Of a stretch of DNA of 64,000 nucleotides, positions 41,379-50,283 are shown one piece after another (within the stretch, counting starts at the first letter, position 1; the number at the start of each line of letters is the position of its first letter). This DNA is from JADLCB01 sp964398315 (GTDB taxonomy: Bacteria; Planctomycetota; Phycisphaerae; Tepidisphaerales; Tepidisphaeraceae). The position numbers were made by a program, and so were the translations under genes. Under the pieces are notes generated by a model that searched no databases, had not been told where the DNA came from, and was given only the letters and a program-made list of their open reading frames with translations. Where the stretch lies: contig CAYNMV010000003.1 in NCBI GenBank assembly GCA_964398315.1, forward strand, positions 97,194 to 161,193, given 5' to 3'.

Positions 41379-41882
41379 ATGAATCGGAAAGTGGCCCTGA
41401 TCGGCATGACAATTCTTGGCGTCGGCGCCCTGGTCTGGGGCCAAAGTGCGGACACCGCGCCTGCACCTTCGGCCGACCAGATGCTCGACCGAATGCTCAA
41501 GCCCGCCGGCCCGGGCCAGACTCTCCAGCCCAGCACCGATCGCCCGGCCATCGACAAGACCAGCGGTGCCGGCGCGGTGGCGCCTGATGCGCCCAAGGTG
41601 ACGGTGATGCGCGAAGGCAGCTACATCGTCGATCGTGTGGGCCGGCTCAGCCCCAGTGCCGATGGCCAGCAGATGGAGTTTGTCTTCGAATCCGATGGCA
41701 AGGCCCTGAAAGATCCGCCGGTGGTTGTGCTGCCCAGTCTCAAGCTGATGGACATGGAGTGGGCGCGCGAAACCAAGGGCCCCGAAACCCTCTTCCGCAT
41801 CACCGGCATGGTGACCGAGTACAAGGGCCGCAATTACGTCCTGCTCGACAAGGTCGTCGTCGTTGTGGAAAACGGCAGTTAA
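41379..41882 (+). CDS. Secreted protein of unknown function
   Basis: A 167-residue product with a signal peptide (MNRKVALIGMTILGVGALVW, then GQSAD). After a Pro-rich segment (residues 25-60) comes a compact beta domain: VTVMREGSYIVDRVGRLSPS, EFVFESDGKALKDPPVVVLP, RITGMVTEYKGRNYVLLDKV. The last phrase, a test for a value with an all-beta core, resembles OB-fold-like domains, but I cannot name a family. The start is fixed by AAGGAGCAGGC. It is divergent from the Crp/Fnr gene with the candidate operators between them, and precedes the BatA-domain gene. Confidence 0.7.
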   Translation: MNRKVALIGMTILGVGALVWGQSADTAPAPSADQMLDRMLKPAGPGQTLQPSTDRPAIDKTSGAGAVAPDAPKVTVMREGSYIVDRVGRLSPSADGQQMEFVFESDGKALKDPPVVVLPSLKLMDMEWARETKGPETLFRITGMVTEYKGRNYVLLDKVVVVVENGS

Positions 41883-41987
41883 GCGGGGCATGGCACTGAT
41901 GCATGCCGCGATGCCGCGCCCGGCCTGCTGCCGCTGCCTGTCGCCGCGCCGTTGTCTGGCCCCGCCTGAGGCGATTGCCCATTACCC

Positions 41988-43628
41988 ATGAGCCTTCTTG
42001 CGCCCGCCTGGCTTTGGCTGTTGATCCCGTGGGGAGGCCTGGTGGTGTGGTTGTTGCGGGCCCGGGGGCAGCCTGTGGCGGTGCCGTTCGTTCAATTGTG
42101 GCGGGGGGAGGCGCTGCCAGCTCCGGTGCAGCGGCGTCGCCGCCTGCCGCCAGCGCATCTGCTCCTCTTCTTGCTTGTGTTGCTGCTGCTGATCGGGGCC
42201 GCGATCGGGCCGGTCTGGCACAATCCGCTGCACACAATGCCGCAGGCAGTGCTGCTGATCGATCGCGGCCTGATTATGTCCGCCCGGTCGGATGGTCGGT
42301 CGCTGGTGGCTCGCATGGCGCACGACCTCCAGGCCGATCTGGTGCAGCGGCTGGGGGTGGTTCAGCCTCTCTCGGCCATCGTCATTCCCGGCGATTCGGC
42401 ACGGCTCACCGACACCAGTGACTACGCTGCACTCACCGCCTCCCTCACCACGACCGCGCTCGACACCCGTGCCCTGATCGAAGCGGCCGCACAGGAAGCG
42501 CTGCGCGACCCGGATCAACTGGTAATCGTGCTCAGCCCGCATGCGCTGGCAATCGATGATCCCCGGCTGATCCAGGTCACACCGCCGCGCGCACCCGTAA
42601 ACGTGGGGATTGAGCACGCGGCCTATCGCGAGCATCCATCGCCCCAGGTGATGGTAAAGGTGCTGAACCAATCGCCGCTGACGGCCGCGCAATTGCATGT
42701 CGGTGCAGGCCAGTCCCAGCCGATTGACCTGCCGCCGGCGGGCCAGTCGCGGACTTACTTCATTGATCTTCCCACCATGCCCGCGGGCCGGTTGCATGTG
42801 CGGCTGGAAGTGGAGGATGAGATCTCACTGGACAACGATGCCTGGCTGGTCCGCCGGCAGGGGGCGCCACGGGTGCAGGTGTCTGCCGGCGTGCCCTCGG
42901 CGGTGCGCCGAATCGCCGATATTTACGCAAAGTTGCGGCCGGCGGCAGGGCAGTCGCCGTATGTGCTGATCCGCCCTGGCCATGAGTCATCGCCGCTGGC
43001 GGGGGTGATCGTCGCCACCACCTTCCCCCTGACCACCAACGCCGGGGCACCGCTGGCGGTTGTGCCGCACCCGATCACGGTCAATCTTGACTGGTCCACA
43101 CTGCTGCCGGGCGAGCTGCCCATCGCCAAGCTCCCCGATCCACCGGGGGACTGGGAAACGCTGGCCAGCATGGGCGATCAGCCAATCCTGGCCATCCGCC
43201 GGGATGGCACACGGCAGGCATGGATTGGATTCGATCTGACGCCCCTGGCCGCCCGTCCCGGTTTTGTCATTCTCTGGACCAACCTGCTTGACTGGGCCGG
43301 CGGGGATGAACAGGCCAGTGCCATCTGGCGCGCTGAGCCGCCCCATACCCTGGCCGCCGGCTGGCAGCGGATCGCACCCGCTGATCTGCCGGCCGATGTC
43401 CAGCCCGGCTGGCTGCCCGGTCTTTACCAGAATGATGCGGGGCGGTTGATGGCGATTCATGCCCCAGCGCAACTCATTCCCGATCCGCCGCAAACCGCCT
43501 GGCGCGAAAAGCTCTCCCGCCATGCCGCCGATGCGCGCATCGGCCGGCCGCTGGCCCCGATCCTGCTGATGCTGGCCCTGATCCTGCTGGCGGTGGCTGC
43601 CTTTGCCTGGCCAGCCAGGAGGCGATGA
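41988..43628 (+). CDS. BatA-domain (aerotolerance-type) membrane protein
   Basis: A 546-residue protein. The first 70 residues match the aerotolerance regulator N-terminal (BatA) domain: LLAPAWLWLLIPWGGLVVWL, RARGQPVAVPFVQLWR, then a second helix LLLFLLVLLLLIGAAIGPVW. A von-Willebrand-like region (residues 75-190) has no clear MIDAS. The middle is periplasmic, and a final helix ILLMLALILLAVAAFAW ends the chain. Such proteins in planctomycetes usually sit with MoxR ATPases and other VWA genes, but none is visible here. It follows the secreted protein by 105 bases. Confidence 0.8.
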   Translation: MSLLAPAWLWLLIPWGGLVVWLLRARGQPVAVPFVQLWRGEALPAPVQRRRRLPPAHLLLFLLVLLLLIGAAIGPVWHNPLHTMPQAVLLIDRGLIMSARSDGRSLVARMAHDLQADLVQRLGVVQPLSAIVIPGDSARLTDTSDYAALTASLTTTALDTRALIEAAAQEALRDPDQLVIVLSPHALAIDDPRLIQVTPPRAPVNVGIEHAAYREHPSPQVMVKVLNQSPLTAAQLHVGAGQSQPIDLPPAGQSRTYFIDLPTMPAGRLHVRLEVEDEISLDNDAWLVRRQGAPRVQVSAGVPSAVRRIADIYAKLRPAAGQSPYVLIRPGHESSPLAGVIVATTFPLTTNAGAPLAVVPHPITVNLDWSTLLPGELPIAKLPDPPGDWETLASMGDQPILAIRRDGTRQAWIGFDLTPLAARPGFVILWTNLLDWAGGDEQASAIWRAEPPHTLAAGWQRIAPADLPADVQPGWLPGLYQNDAGRLMAIHAPAQLIPDPPQTAWREKLSRHAADARIGRPLAPILLMLALILLAVAAFAWPARRR

Positions 43629-43891
43629 TGAAGCACATGGGAACAGACACGAAACAGAACAAACCCACCCATGCCGCAGAACGGGCCAGCCGCATGGGCT
43701 GCCGTTTGACCCTCGCCGCCTGATTTTCGAGCCGCGCGCCAGTGTCTTCAGCCAACTTCCTCCTTGCATCTGTCCGCGCGCAGGTTATGATCGCAGCAGC
43801 TTCTTACAGAGTTGCATCCGCCGGTTTGCCGACAAGGGACTGTCAGCGCGGCGGGACGGGATCAGGATGATCCCGCACGCAACAGAAGGGC

Positions 43892-46252
43892 ATGGATGCC
43901 ATGGCCGCTCGGGGTCGTACATACAACAGCAAAAGTCGACTTGCCCAGCTCTGGCAGCTTCCGCTGCTGTTGCTGTCGCTTGGCCTGTTCGGATACGCCG
44001 CATATCTGTTCATCGATCCGCGGCCTGGCCTGACCATCGAACAGAAGATCGACGCTGCGCACATGCTCATCGAGCAGGAGCGCCCCGAGGCCGCACTGGA
44101 ATACCTCAACAAGCTGCTGGCCCGGGAAAAGCTGGAGCCGGCCCACGAAGGCCAGATCCACCTGCTGCTGGCTGAATCGCTGGCCCTCGGGCAGAAGCAG
44201 CGCCGCATTTCCATCCCCGCCAATCACCAGCGCATCATCGAGCAGACGCGCCTGGCGCTTCAGATGGGCGTAGCGCCCACCGCCGCCATCCACCAGCGTG
44301 TGGCCGAGAGTTTCGAGGCACTGGAGCAGCCTGAGGATGCCCTGGCCAACTACCGCCAGGCGATGGCGCTTGATCCCAATCTGGGCCTGCCCATCCAGAA
44401 GAAGATTATCCAGCTCCAACTCGCCCAGGGTGAGACCGGGGCGGCCGAGGCATCGCTCCAGCAGTATGTGCAGCAGCCGCAGATCAGCGAATCGGAAAAG
44501 GCCTGGGCCCTGGGCCAGCAGGCGGTTTTGTTGATCGACCGTGGCGCGGTGGCCGAAGCGCGGTCACTGCTTGATCAGGCGCTGGCGCTGGAACTTGATC
44601 CGGTTGCGCAGGGTGAGATCAATTACCGCATCGGCTATGTCGCCTGGAAGATGGGCGATCCTGATGAGGCCGAGCGCTACCTGCGCGTGGCGCGCGAACA
44701 GCTCAAGATTCGCCACCCGGTTGATGCCGAGGTCTGCTGGCTGCTGGGCAAGATCCACCAGGATCGCAATGACGCCGCCGCGGCGATCTCCTTCTACCAG
44801 ATCGTGCTGGTCAGCCATATCGACGCGGCGATTGCGCCCCTGGCGCGGCTGGGTCGCGGCGCGTCGCGGATCATGATTGGCCAGGATGATGCCGGCCTGA
44901 CCGACCTGCACGATGTCACCCGGGAGCTGCTGGCCAAGTCTTCCCGTGCGAAGTTCAAGCCGGATGCCATCGCCGAGATGAAGAAGGCCGCGGCTCTCCT
45001 GGCCCGGCGCGAGAACTATTCGGCTGCACTGGATGTGCTGACCTACGAACAGGAACTGCTGGGCGGCCAGCCCGCCGGCGAGTTTTTCGCGCGCCTGGCG
45101 CTGGTCTACGAGCGCAAGGCCGATCAGGTGGAAAGCTCGCTGGCGGATGTGAACCAGGCCGAGCGCGTCAAGCGCCAGCAGCAGGTACGCGACCTGCGCA
45201 TCAAGGCGGGCGATGCCCTGGTGGCCTACTCGCGGCTGCTGACGGTCGATGATGACAAGGCGTACGGCGATGCCATGTGGAAGGGGATCGACCTGTACGA
45301 CCGGGCCGGCGATCTGCATCGTGTGATCGCGGCCCTGGAACTGTTCGTCGCCGAGCGCCCTGATGACCGGCTCGCCCCCGATGCCCTGCTGCGGCTGGGT
45401 CGGGCGTTCCAGGCTGCCGGCATGCTCGACAAGGCGATCGATGCCTATCAGCGCAACCAGTTCCGCTATCCCAAGAGCCTGGCGGCCGCCAAGAGTGCGG
45501 TGCCGCTGGCCCAGGCGTATATCGCCCGCGGCCCCGAGGCCTATGGCAAGGCCGAAGCCGTGCTGAGGGGTGTAATCGAGAACAACCCTCTGATGACGCC
45601 TGAGGCCGAGGAGTTCAAGCAGGCGCTTTTTGAGCTGGCCCACCTTTACTATCGCACCAACCGCTACGAAGAGGCGGTTGCCCGGCTGGAAGAGTGGACC
45701 CAGCGCTACCCCCGCGATGAGCGCCTGGGGCAGATGCTGTTTCTCATGGCCGACAGCTATCGCAAGAGCGCGGAGCTGTTGAATCTGCAGCTGGCCTCGG
45801 CCAGCCCCAATGATGCGCTAATGGATGCCAGCGAGGCCACCGCCGCCCGCCGCCAGCGCCTCGGCAAGGCCCGGGCGCTGTATGACCAGGTGGTGGACCT
45901 GTTCAGGGCCCAGCCTCCGGTGCGTGATCTGGACAAGCTGTACATGCGGCTCAGCCATTTCTACCGGGCCGACTGCCTGTATGACCTGGGGGATTACGAA
46001 GGCGCAATCAAGCTCTATGACGTGGCAGCCTTCCGTTACCAGGATGATCCATCTGCCCTCTCGGCCTACGTGCAGATCGTTAACGCCAACTGCGCCCTGG
46101 GCCGGATGGACGAGGCCCGCACCGCCAACGAGCGGGCCAAGTGGCTGCTGAGGCGGATGCCCAAGGAAGCGTTCGAGGATGGCACCTTCTCCATGCCCCG
46201 CCAGTATTGGGAGCAATGGCTGAAGTGGACCAGTGACGCCGGGATATGGTGA
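43892..46252 (+). CDS. TPR-repeat membrane-anchored protein
   Basis: A 786-residue protein with one N-terminal helix (LPLLLLSLGLFGYAAYLFI, about residues 26-45) and then a chain of TPR-like helical pairs through the whole length, for example RPEAALEYLNKLLAREKLEP, PEDALANYRQAMALDPNLGL and TNRYEEAVARLEEWTQRYP. It should be a periplasmic scaffold. It is 52 bases upstream of the FlgN-like gene and heads the flagellar block, so it may be a flagellar assembly or motor accessory protein; that link is from position only. ATG 43892 follows GAAGGGC; a second Met is at codon 4. Confidence 0.8.
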   Translation: MDAMAARGRTYNSKSRLAQLWQLPLLLLSLGLFGYAAYLFIDPRPGLTIEQKIDAAHMLIEQERPEAALEYLNKLLAREKLEPAHEGQIHLLLAESLALGQKQRRISIPANHQRIIEQTRLALQMGVAPTAAIHQRVAESFEALEQPEDALANYRQAMALDPNLGLPIQKKIIQLQLAQGETGAAEASLQQYVQQPQISESEKAWALGQQAVLLIDRGAVAEARSLLDQALALELDPVAQGEINYRIGYVAWKMGDPDEAERYLRVAREQLKIRHPVDAEVCWLLGKIHQDRNDAAAAISFYQIVLVSHIDAAIAPLARLGRGASRIMIGQDDAGLTDLHDVTRELLAKSSRAKFKPDAIAEMKKAAALLARRENYSAALDVLTYEQELLGGQPAGEFFARLALVYERKADQVESSLADVNQAERVKRQQQVRDLRIKAGDALVAYSRLLTVDDDKAYGDAMWKGIDLYDRAGDLHRVIAALELFVAERPDDRLAPDALLRLGRAFQAAGMLDKAIDAYQRNQFRYPKSLAAAKSAVPLAQAYIARGPEAYGKAEAVLRGVIENNPLMTPEAEEFKQALFELAHLYYRTNRYEEAVARLEEWTQRYPRDERLGQMLFLMADSYRKSAELLNLQLASASPNDALMDASEATAARRQRLGKARALYDQVVDLFRAQPPVRDLDKLYMRLSHFYRADCLYDLGDYEGAIKLYDVAAFRYQDDPSALSAYVQIVNANCALGRMDEARTANERAKWLLRRMPKEAFEDGTFSMPRQYWEQWLKWTSDAGIW

Positions 46253-46304
46253 GCGGCGCTTGCCGAATGGCCGGAGTCGCATCCGCGCAAACAAGGGAAT
46301 GAAA

Positions 46305-46832
46305 ATGACCAATGCATCATTCGGCAGTCGGCAGTCCGCCTTCAGCGCTCGCCCTGGTGCCGGCGGCGGCGAATCCGCCCCGGCAGACCAGGATGCGGCC
46401 GTGATCACAGCGCTTGAGGAGCAGGTTGAGCTGTATCGCAGGCTGGCCAAGCTGGCCGAGTTGCAGCACGTGTATGTGCAGCAGGAGCAGACCGAGTCGC
46501 TGCTGGAGGTGCTGGCGCAGCGGCAGCAGTTGCTGGATGGCCTGTCTGAGCTGGAGCGAGTCGTGGCCCCAGCGCGCAAGCAGTGGGCCGGGTACGTCAG
46601 TCGGCTTGGCCCGGCGGAGCGTCCACGGGCGGAGGCGGCCATGAACGAGACCCGCCGGCTGCTGGAACAGATCACCACCGCCGATCGCAATGATGCGATG
46701 GTGCTGCAGCAGCGCAAATTGAACCTGGGTCGCCAGATCAACCAGGCTCGCGCTGCCCGGCAGGTGAATCGGACATATGCCACCGCCGCCTACGGGCAGC
46801 GTGCGGCGGCACTGGATGTCAGACAGGGGTGA
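46305..46832 (+). CDS. FlgN-like flagellar export chaperone
   Basis: A 175-residue helical, Gln-rich protein. After a disordered N-terminus it has AVITALEEQVELYRRLAKLA, ESLLEVLAQRQQLLDGLSEL, and a long C-terminal helix with NLGRQINQARAARQ, the general pattern of FlgN/FliT-type chaperones that hold hook-associated proteins. No strict motif defines this family, so the call leans on position between the TPR gene and the flagellar two-component genes. ATG 46305 has AAGGGA seven bases upstream. Its stop overlaps an alternative start of the kinase gene. Confidence 0.65.
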   Translation: MTNASFGSRQSAFSARPGAGGGESAPADQDAAVITALEEQVELYRRLAKLAELQHVYVQQEQTESLLEVLAQRQQLLDGLSELERVVAPARKQWAGYVSRLGPAERPRAEAAMNETRRLLEQITTADRNDAMVLQQRKLNLGRQINQARAARQVNRTYATAAYGQRAAALDVRQG

Positions 46833-46876
46833 TGGAAAGAGGTAGCGCGCCACTGGCAACCAGCACCAAGGGAACC

Positions 46877-47710
46877 ATGAGCACGACGCTCGCACAATCT
46901 CCGGTCACCCCCGCCCAGCGCATCGAAGAGCTGGGGCGGATCATCCTCGCCTACAGCGAAGTGACCGAAAAGCTCCAGCAGTCGCACGAGCGCCTGGAGC
47001 AGACGGTTCTGCGCCTGCGCGAGGAGCTGAGCGAGAAAAATCGCCTGCTGGAGCGCCGGAACCGGCTGGCCGCACTCGGCGAGATGGCGGCGGGCATGGC
47101 CCACGAGATTCGCAATCCGCTGGGCGGGATCCAGCTCTACGCATCGCTGCTGGCCCGGGATGTGGCGGATCGACCCGATTCGCAGCAACTGGTCGAGAAA
47201 ATCCGGGCCGGCGTGCGGCGGCTGGAAGGCCTGGTCGGGCAGGTGCTGAACTTCACCCGCGATGTCCGCCCGACGATCGAGCCCACCGACCTGGCCGCGG
47301 TGATCGATGAGGCGGTGGAACTGGCCCGCCAGGTGCTGATCGAGCGCGGCGTGAGCTGTCGGGTTGAAGTGCTGCGGCCGCTGCCGGTGCGGATCGATGC
47401 CCGGCTGATGGGGCAGGCGGTGCTCAATCTCCTGCTCAATGCCGCCGAGGCGATGGACAGCGGCGGCACGGTGATCATCACCGCTGCGCCCGTGGAGGCG
47501 GGCGGGCAGTTCGTGATGGTGGTGGAGGATGATGGGCCGGGTCTGGAGGCCGATGTGATCGATCGCATCTTCAACCCGTTCTTCACGACCAAGGACACGG
47601 GAACGGGCCTTGGGCTGTCGATCGTTCATCGCATCGTCGAGGCTCATGATGGCAGTATCCGCGTCAGCAACCGCCCGGAAGGCGGGGCGCGGTTCGAGGT
47701 GAGGATTTGA
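46877..47710 (+). CDS. Soluble sensor histidine kinase, FlrB/FleS-like
   Basis: A 277-residue cytoplasmic kinase without a membrane span. A coiled coil (residues 14-65) leads to HisKA with GMAHEIRNPLGG (His76) and HATPase motifs NLLLNAAEAMDSG, DDGPGL and GTGLGLSI. Flagellar kinases FlrB and FleS have the same layout and phosphorylate a sigma-54 activator; the next gene is such an activator and flgB follows. ATG 46877 has AAGGGAACC; earlier starts at 46829/46832 overlap the FlgN-like stop and would add 15-16 disordered residues. Confidence 0.9.
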   Translation: MSTTLAQSPVTPAQRIEELGRIILAYSEVTEKLQQSHERLEQTVLRLREELSEKNRLLERRNRLAALGEMAAGMAHEIRNPLGGIQLYASLLARDVADRPDSQQLVEKIRAGVRRLEGLVGQVLNFTRDVRPTIEPTDLAAVIDEAVELARQVLIERGVSCRVEVLRPLPVRIDARLMGQAVLNLLLNAAEAMDSGGTVIITAAPVEAGGQFVMVVEDDGPGLEADVIDRIFNPFFTTKDTGTGLGLSIVHRIVEAHDGSIRVSNRPEGGARFEVRI

Positions 47711-47805
47711 AGCGGTGAGGTTTTGGAAGGGTGTCATTGGGTCACGGGTCAATTATCGCTGGCAGCAGGCGGTGACCACGATCGAATGACCGCGAGAGGA
47801 ACGCC

Positions 47806-49164
47806 ATGGCGCGAATACTGATTTGCGATGACCAGGAAATGATGCGCGACTCGCTGGCGGCCACGCTGGCGCGCGAGGGGCACGAGATCGTCGCCTGCGG
47901 CGATGGACAGATCGCCCTGCAACGCCTGGGCGCTGGCCGTTTCGATCTGCTCATCACCGATCTGAAGATGCCGAAGATGACCGGTATCGAACTGCTGGCG
48001 GAGGCCAAGAAGGTGCGGCCGGAGATGCCGGTGGTCCTGATGACCGCCTTTGCCACCGTGCAGACGGCGGTGGAGGCAATGAAGCTCGGCGCTTATGACT
48101 ACATCCAGAAGCCGTTTGATGGGGATGAGATCAAGCTGCTGGTCGATCGCACGCTGGAGCACAGCCGGTTGATTCGTGAAAACCTGGCCCTGCGCAGCAT
48201 GGTGGACCAGGCGGCGCCGCGGCCGCTCATCGGCTCGGGTGAGGCGATGCAGAGCGTGAAGGAGCAGATCGAGAAGGTCGCCCGCACCAGCGCCACGGTG
48301 CTGATCCGCGGTGAATCGGGTACCGGCAAGGAACTGGTGGCCCGCGCGATCCATCAGCAGTCCGATCGCCGGGAGCGGCCGTTCCTGGCGGTAAACTGTG
48401 CTGCACTCAGCGAAAACCTGCTGGAATCGGAGCTGTTCGGGCATGAGAAAGGCGCGTTCACCGGCGCTGATCGCATGCGGCGCGGCCGCTTCGAGCTGGC
48501 CGATGGGGGCACGCTGCTGCTGGATGAGATCAGCGAGATCGCACCCACGCTCCAGGCCAAGCTGCTGCGCGTGTTGCAGGAAAGCCAGTTCGAGCGGGTT
48601 GGCTCCAGCACGACCCAGAACGTGGATGTGCGGGTGATTGCCACCACCAACCGCGACCTGGAGGCGTGCGTGGATGAGGGCAAGTTCCGCGGCGATCTGT
48701 TCTACCGCCTGAACGTAGTGCCGATCGAGTTGCCCCCCCTGCGCCAGCGGCTGGAAGACATCCCGGAACTGTGCCGGCACTTCCTGCACCAGATCGCCCG
48801 GCGCACCAACACGGTCTTCCGTCATATCGAGCCGGAAGCGGTGCGCCTGTTGCAGCGCTACAACTGGCCGGGCAACGTGCGCGAACTGCAGAACATCATC
48901 GAGCGGGCCACCGTGCTGGAGAGCGAGCCCGGCGTGATCCGCGCCCAGACCCTCGAGCCATGGCTCAAGATGCGGCCGATCGCATCCTTTGATGCACTGG
49001 CAGGCAAGCCGCTGGCGGATGTGGAAAAGCAGGTGATCCTCAGCACGCTCGAGCAGTTCCGCGGCCACCGCATCCGCACCGCCCAGGCACTGGGCATCGG
49101 CGTGCGTACGCTGGGAATGAAGCTCAAGAAGTGGAAAGAGGAGGGCGAACTGGTGGAAGCGTGA
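47806..49164 (+). CDS. Sigma-54-dependent flagellar response regulator, FlrC/FleR-like
   Basis: A 452-residue NtrC-type activator. The receiver has CDDQ and phospho-acceptor Asp52 (LLITDLKM); AAA+ motifs are GESGTGKE, the sigma-54 loop GAFTGADR and LLLDEISEI; and the C-terminal Fis-type HTH reads RIRTAQALGIGVRTLGMKLK. AGAGGAACGCC precedes the ATG. By analogy with FlrC it should activate sigma-54 promoters of the basal-body and hook genes downstream. A sigma-54-like site precedes flgB 155 bases after this gene. Confidence 0.93.
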   Translation: MARILICDDQEMMRDSLAATLAREGHEIVACGDGQIALQRLGAGRFDLLITDLKMPKMTGIELLAEAKKVRPEMPVVLMTAFATVQTAVEAMKLGAYDYIQKPFDGDEIKLLVDRTLEHSRLIRENLALRSMVDQAAPRPLIGSGEAMQSVKEQIEKVARTSATVLIRGESGTGKELVARAIHQQSDRRERPFLAVNCAALSENLLESELFGHEKGAFTGADRMRRGRFELADGGTLLLDEISEIAPTLQAKLLRVLQESQFERVGSSTTQNVDVRVIATTNRDLEACVDEGKFRGDLFYRLNVVPIELPPLRQRLEDIPELCRHFLHQIARRTNTVFRHIEPEAVRLLQRYNWPGNVRELQNIIERATVLESEPGVIRAQTLEPWLKMRPIASFDALAGKPLADVEKQVILSTLEQFRGHRIRTAQALGIGVRTLGMKLKKWKEEGELVEA

Positions 49165-49248
49165 TTCCGGCGAGGGATGCAGGGCACAGGATGCCTGGCA
49201 GTTTGCCCGCGTTTCATCCTGCAACCTGCATCAACGGCCGCTGGCAGC

Positions 49249-49269
49249 TTTTGCGCGTGAGGCGCAAAA
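49249..49269. promoter_or_regulatory. Perfect palindromic hairpin upstream of flgB
   Basis: TTTTGCGC (49249-49256) and GCGCAAAA (49262-49269) around GTGAG, about 50 bases before the sigma-54-like promoter. It could be a binding site for the FlrC-like activator or a terminator-type hairpin for its gene; no T-run follows beyond the stem. Confidence 0.4.
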
Positions 49270-49318
49270 ACTGCGCGTCGGCGTGCGTGAGGGCAGGTCA
49301 TTTCCAGCAGATTTTCCG

Positions 49319-49335
49319 CTGGCACGCGGTTTGAC
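49319..49335 (+). promoter_or_regulatory. Sigma-54-like promoter before flgB
   Basis: CTGGCACG-N4-TTGAC matches the consensus YTGGCACG-N4-TTGCW with the correct spacing and one mismatch at the -12 C. It ends 11 bases before the flgB ATG and follows an NtrC-type activator gene. Transcription would begin close to the ATG, which is unusual because AGGTGAGG, a good SD, lies between. Confidence 0.5.
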
Positions 49336-49346
49336 GAGGTGAGGCG

Positions 49347-49751
49347 ATGGCGTTCGTAAGTCGGCTGTTGAATCAGGGCAACGCGCCGCTGATCGAGCAG
49401 ATGCTCAAGTTCAGCGCGGCCCGGCACAAGCTACTGGCAGAGAACATCGTCAATGCCAGCACGCCCGGCTATGTTCAAAAGGACCTGTCGGTGGCGGGCT
49501 TCCAGAAGCTGCTGCGGGAACGGGCTGCGGCCCGCCGCAGTGCGCCGCCGGGATCGGTGGGCTTTGGCGACATCGAGGGCGAGCTGACGAGTCCGCGCTG
49601 GGGCATCCTGTTTCACGACCGCAACAACCGATCGATGGAACACCTGATGACCGAGCAGACCAAGAACGCCCTGATGCATCAGATGGCCATCGAGCTGCTG
49701 CGAAAGCAGTACGCATCGCTGGAAAATGCCTTGAAGGAACGGATTGGGTAA
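49347..49751 (+). CDS. flgB: Flagellar basal-body rod protein FlgB
   Basis: FlgB is the proximal rod subunit of the flagellar basal body. The 134-residue product has the family start APLIEQMLKFSAARHKLLAE, then NIVNASTPGYVQKD, and the C-terminal helix NALMHQMAIELLRKQYASLE. The length is normal. It opens the core structural operon, directly behind the FlrBC-like regulators, with AGGTGAGGCG before ATG. Confidence 0.95.
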   Translation: MAFVSRLLNQGNAPLIEQMLKFSAARHKLLAENIVNASTPGYVQKDLSVAGFQKLLRERAAARRSAPPGSVGFGDIEGELTSPRWGILFHDRNNRSMEHLMTEQTKNALMHQMAIELLRKQYASLENALKERIG

Positions 49752-49755
49752 CGCA

Positions 49756-49802
49756 AGCTGCCGGTTTCGCACCGGGTGCGGGCTGGCAGCTGACAACCGG
49801 CA
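49756..49802. repeat. Alternative intercistronic stems between flgB and flgC
   Basis: AGCTGCC (49756-49762) pairs with GGCAGCT (49785-49791), enclosing CGCAC/GTGCG (49768-49780). The overlapping TGCCGGTT (49759-49766) can instead pair with AACCGGCA (49795-49802), reaching to 6 bases before the flgC ATG. The two folds exclude each other. flgC has no good SD. Confidence 0.5.
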
Positions 49803-49808
49803 ACGGAT

Positions 49809-50222
49809 ATGTTTGACGTCCTGGACATCGGAGCAAGTGGCCTGGTGGCGCAGCGTGTGCGAATGGACACGATCGCGCAGAACATCGCCAACATCGGCAC
49901 CACCCGCAATGCCAAAGGCGAGGCGGTGCCGTATCGGCGCCGATTCGTGCTGCTGGAAGCTGCGCGCAACAAGACGGGCGCGCCGGGTGTGCGCGTCAGC
50001 AAGATCGGTATCGACAAAGGTCCCTTCCGGCGCGAGTACCGTCCCGAGCATCCCGATGCGATTCAGGAGGGACCGAACAAGGGATATGTCATGATGCCCA
50101 ACATCGATCTGGCCACTGAGATGGTCAATGCGATCGAGGCCTCGCGTGCATATGAGGCGAATATCACGATGATGGAGACGACCAAGGCGATGCTGAATGC
50201 TTCGCTGCGACTGCTGGCGTAG
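49809..50222 (+). CDS. flgC: Flagellar basal-body rod protein FlgC
   Basis: FlgC is a second rod subunit. The 137-residue protein begins FDVLDIGASGLVAQRVRMDT with IAQNIANIGTTR, shows YRRRFVLLE, and has the C-terminal helix NIDLATEMVNAIEASRAYEA continuing to AMLNASLRLLA. These flank the inserted D1 domain as expected. It follows flgB by 57 bases and precedes fliE, the usual order. Confidence 0.95.
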   Translation: MFDVLDIGASGLVAQRVRMDTIAQNIANIGTTRNAKGEAVPYRRRFVLLEAARNKTGAPGVRVSKIGIDKGPFRREYRPEHPDAIQEGPNKGYVMMPNIDLATEMVNAIEASRAYEANITMMETTKAMLNASLRLLA

Positions 50223-50230
50223 GGAGGTGG

Positions 50231-50283
50231 CAGGTGATGGGTGATGAGCGGAAGGCTCCATCCATCACCTGTCACTCATCACC
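50231..50283. repeat. Crossing inverted repeats between flgC and fliE
   Basis: CAGGTGATGG (50231-50240) pairs with CCATCACCTG (50262-50271). GGTGATGAG (50240-50248) pairs with CTCATCACC (50275-50283), whose last base touches the fliE ATG. The pairs share one base and cross, so they are alternatives or a pseudoknot. There is no SD for fliE. Confidence 0.55.
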
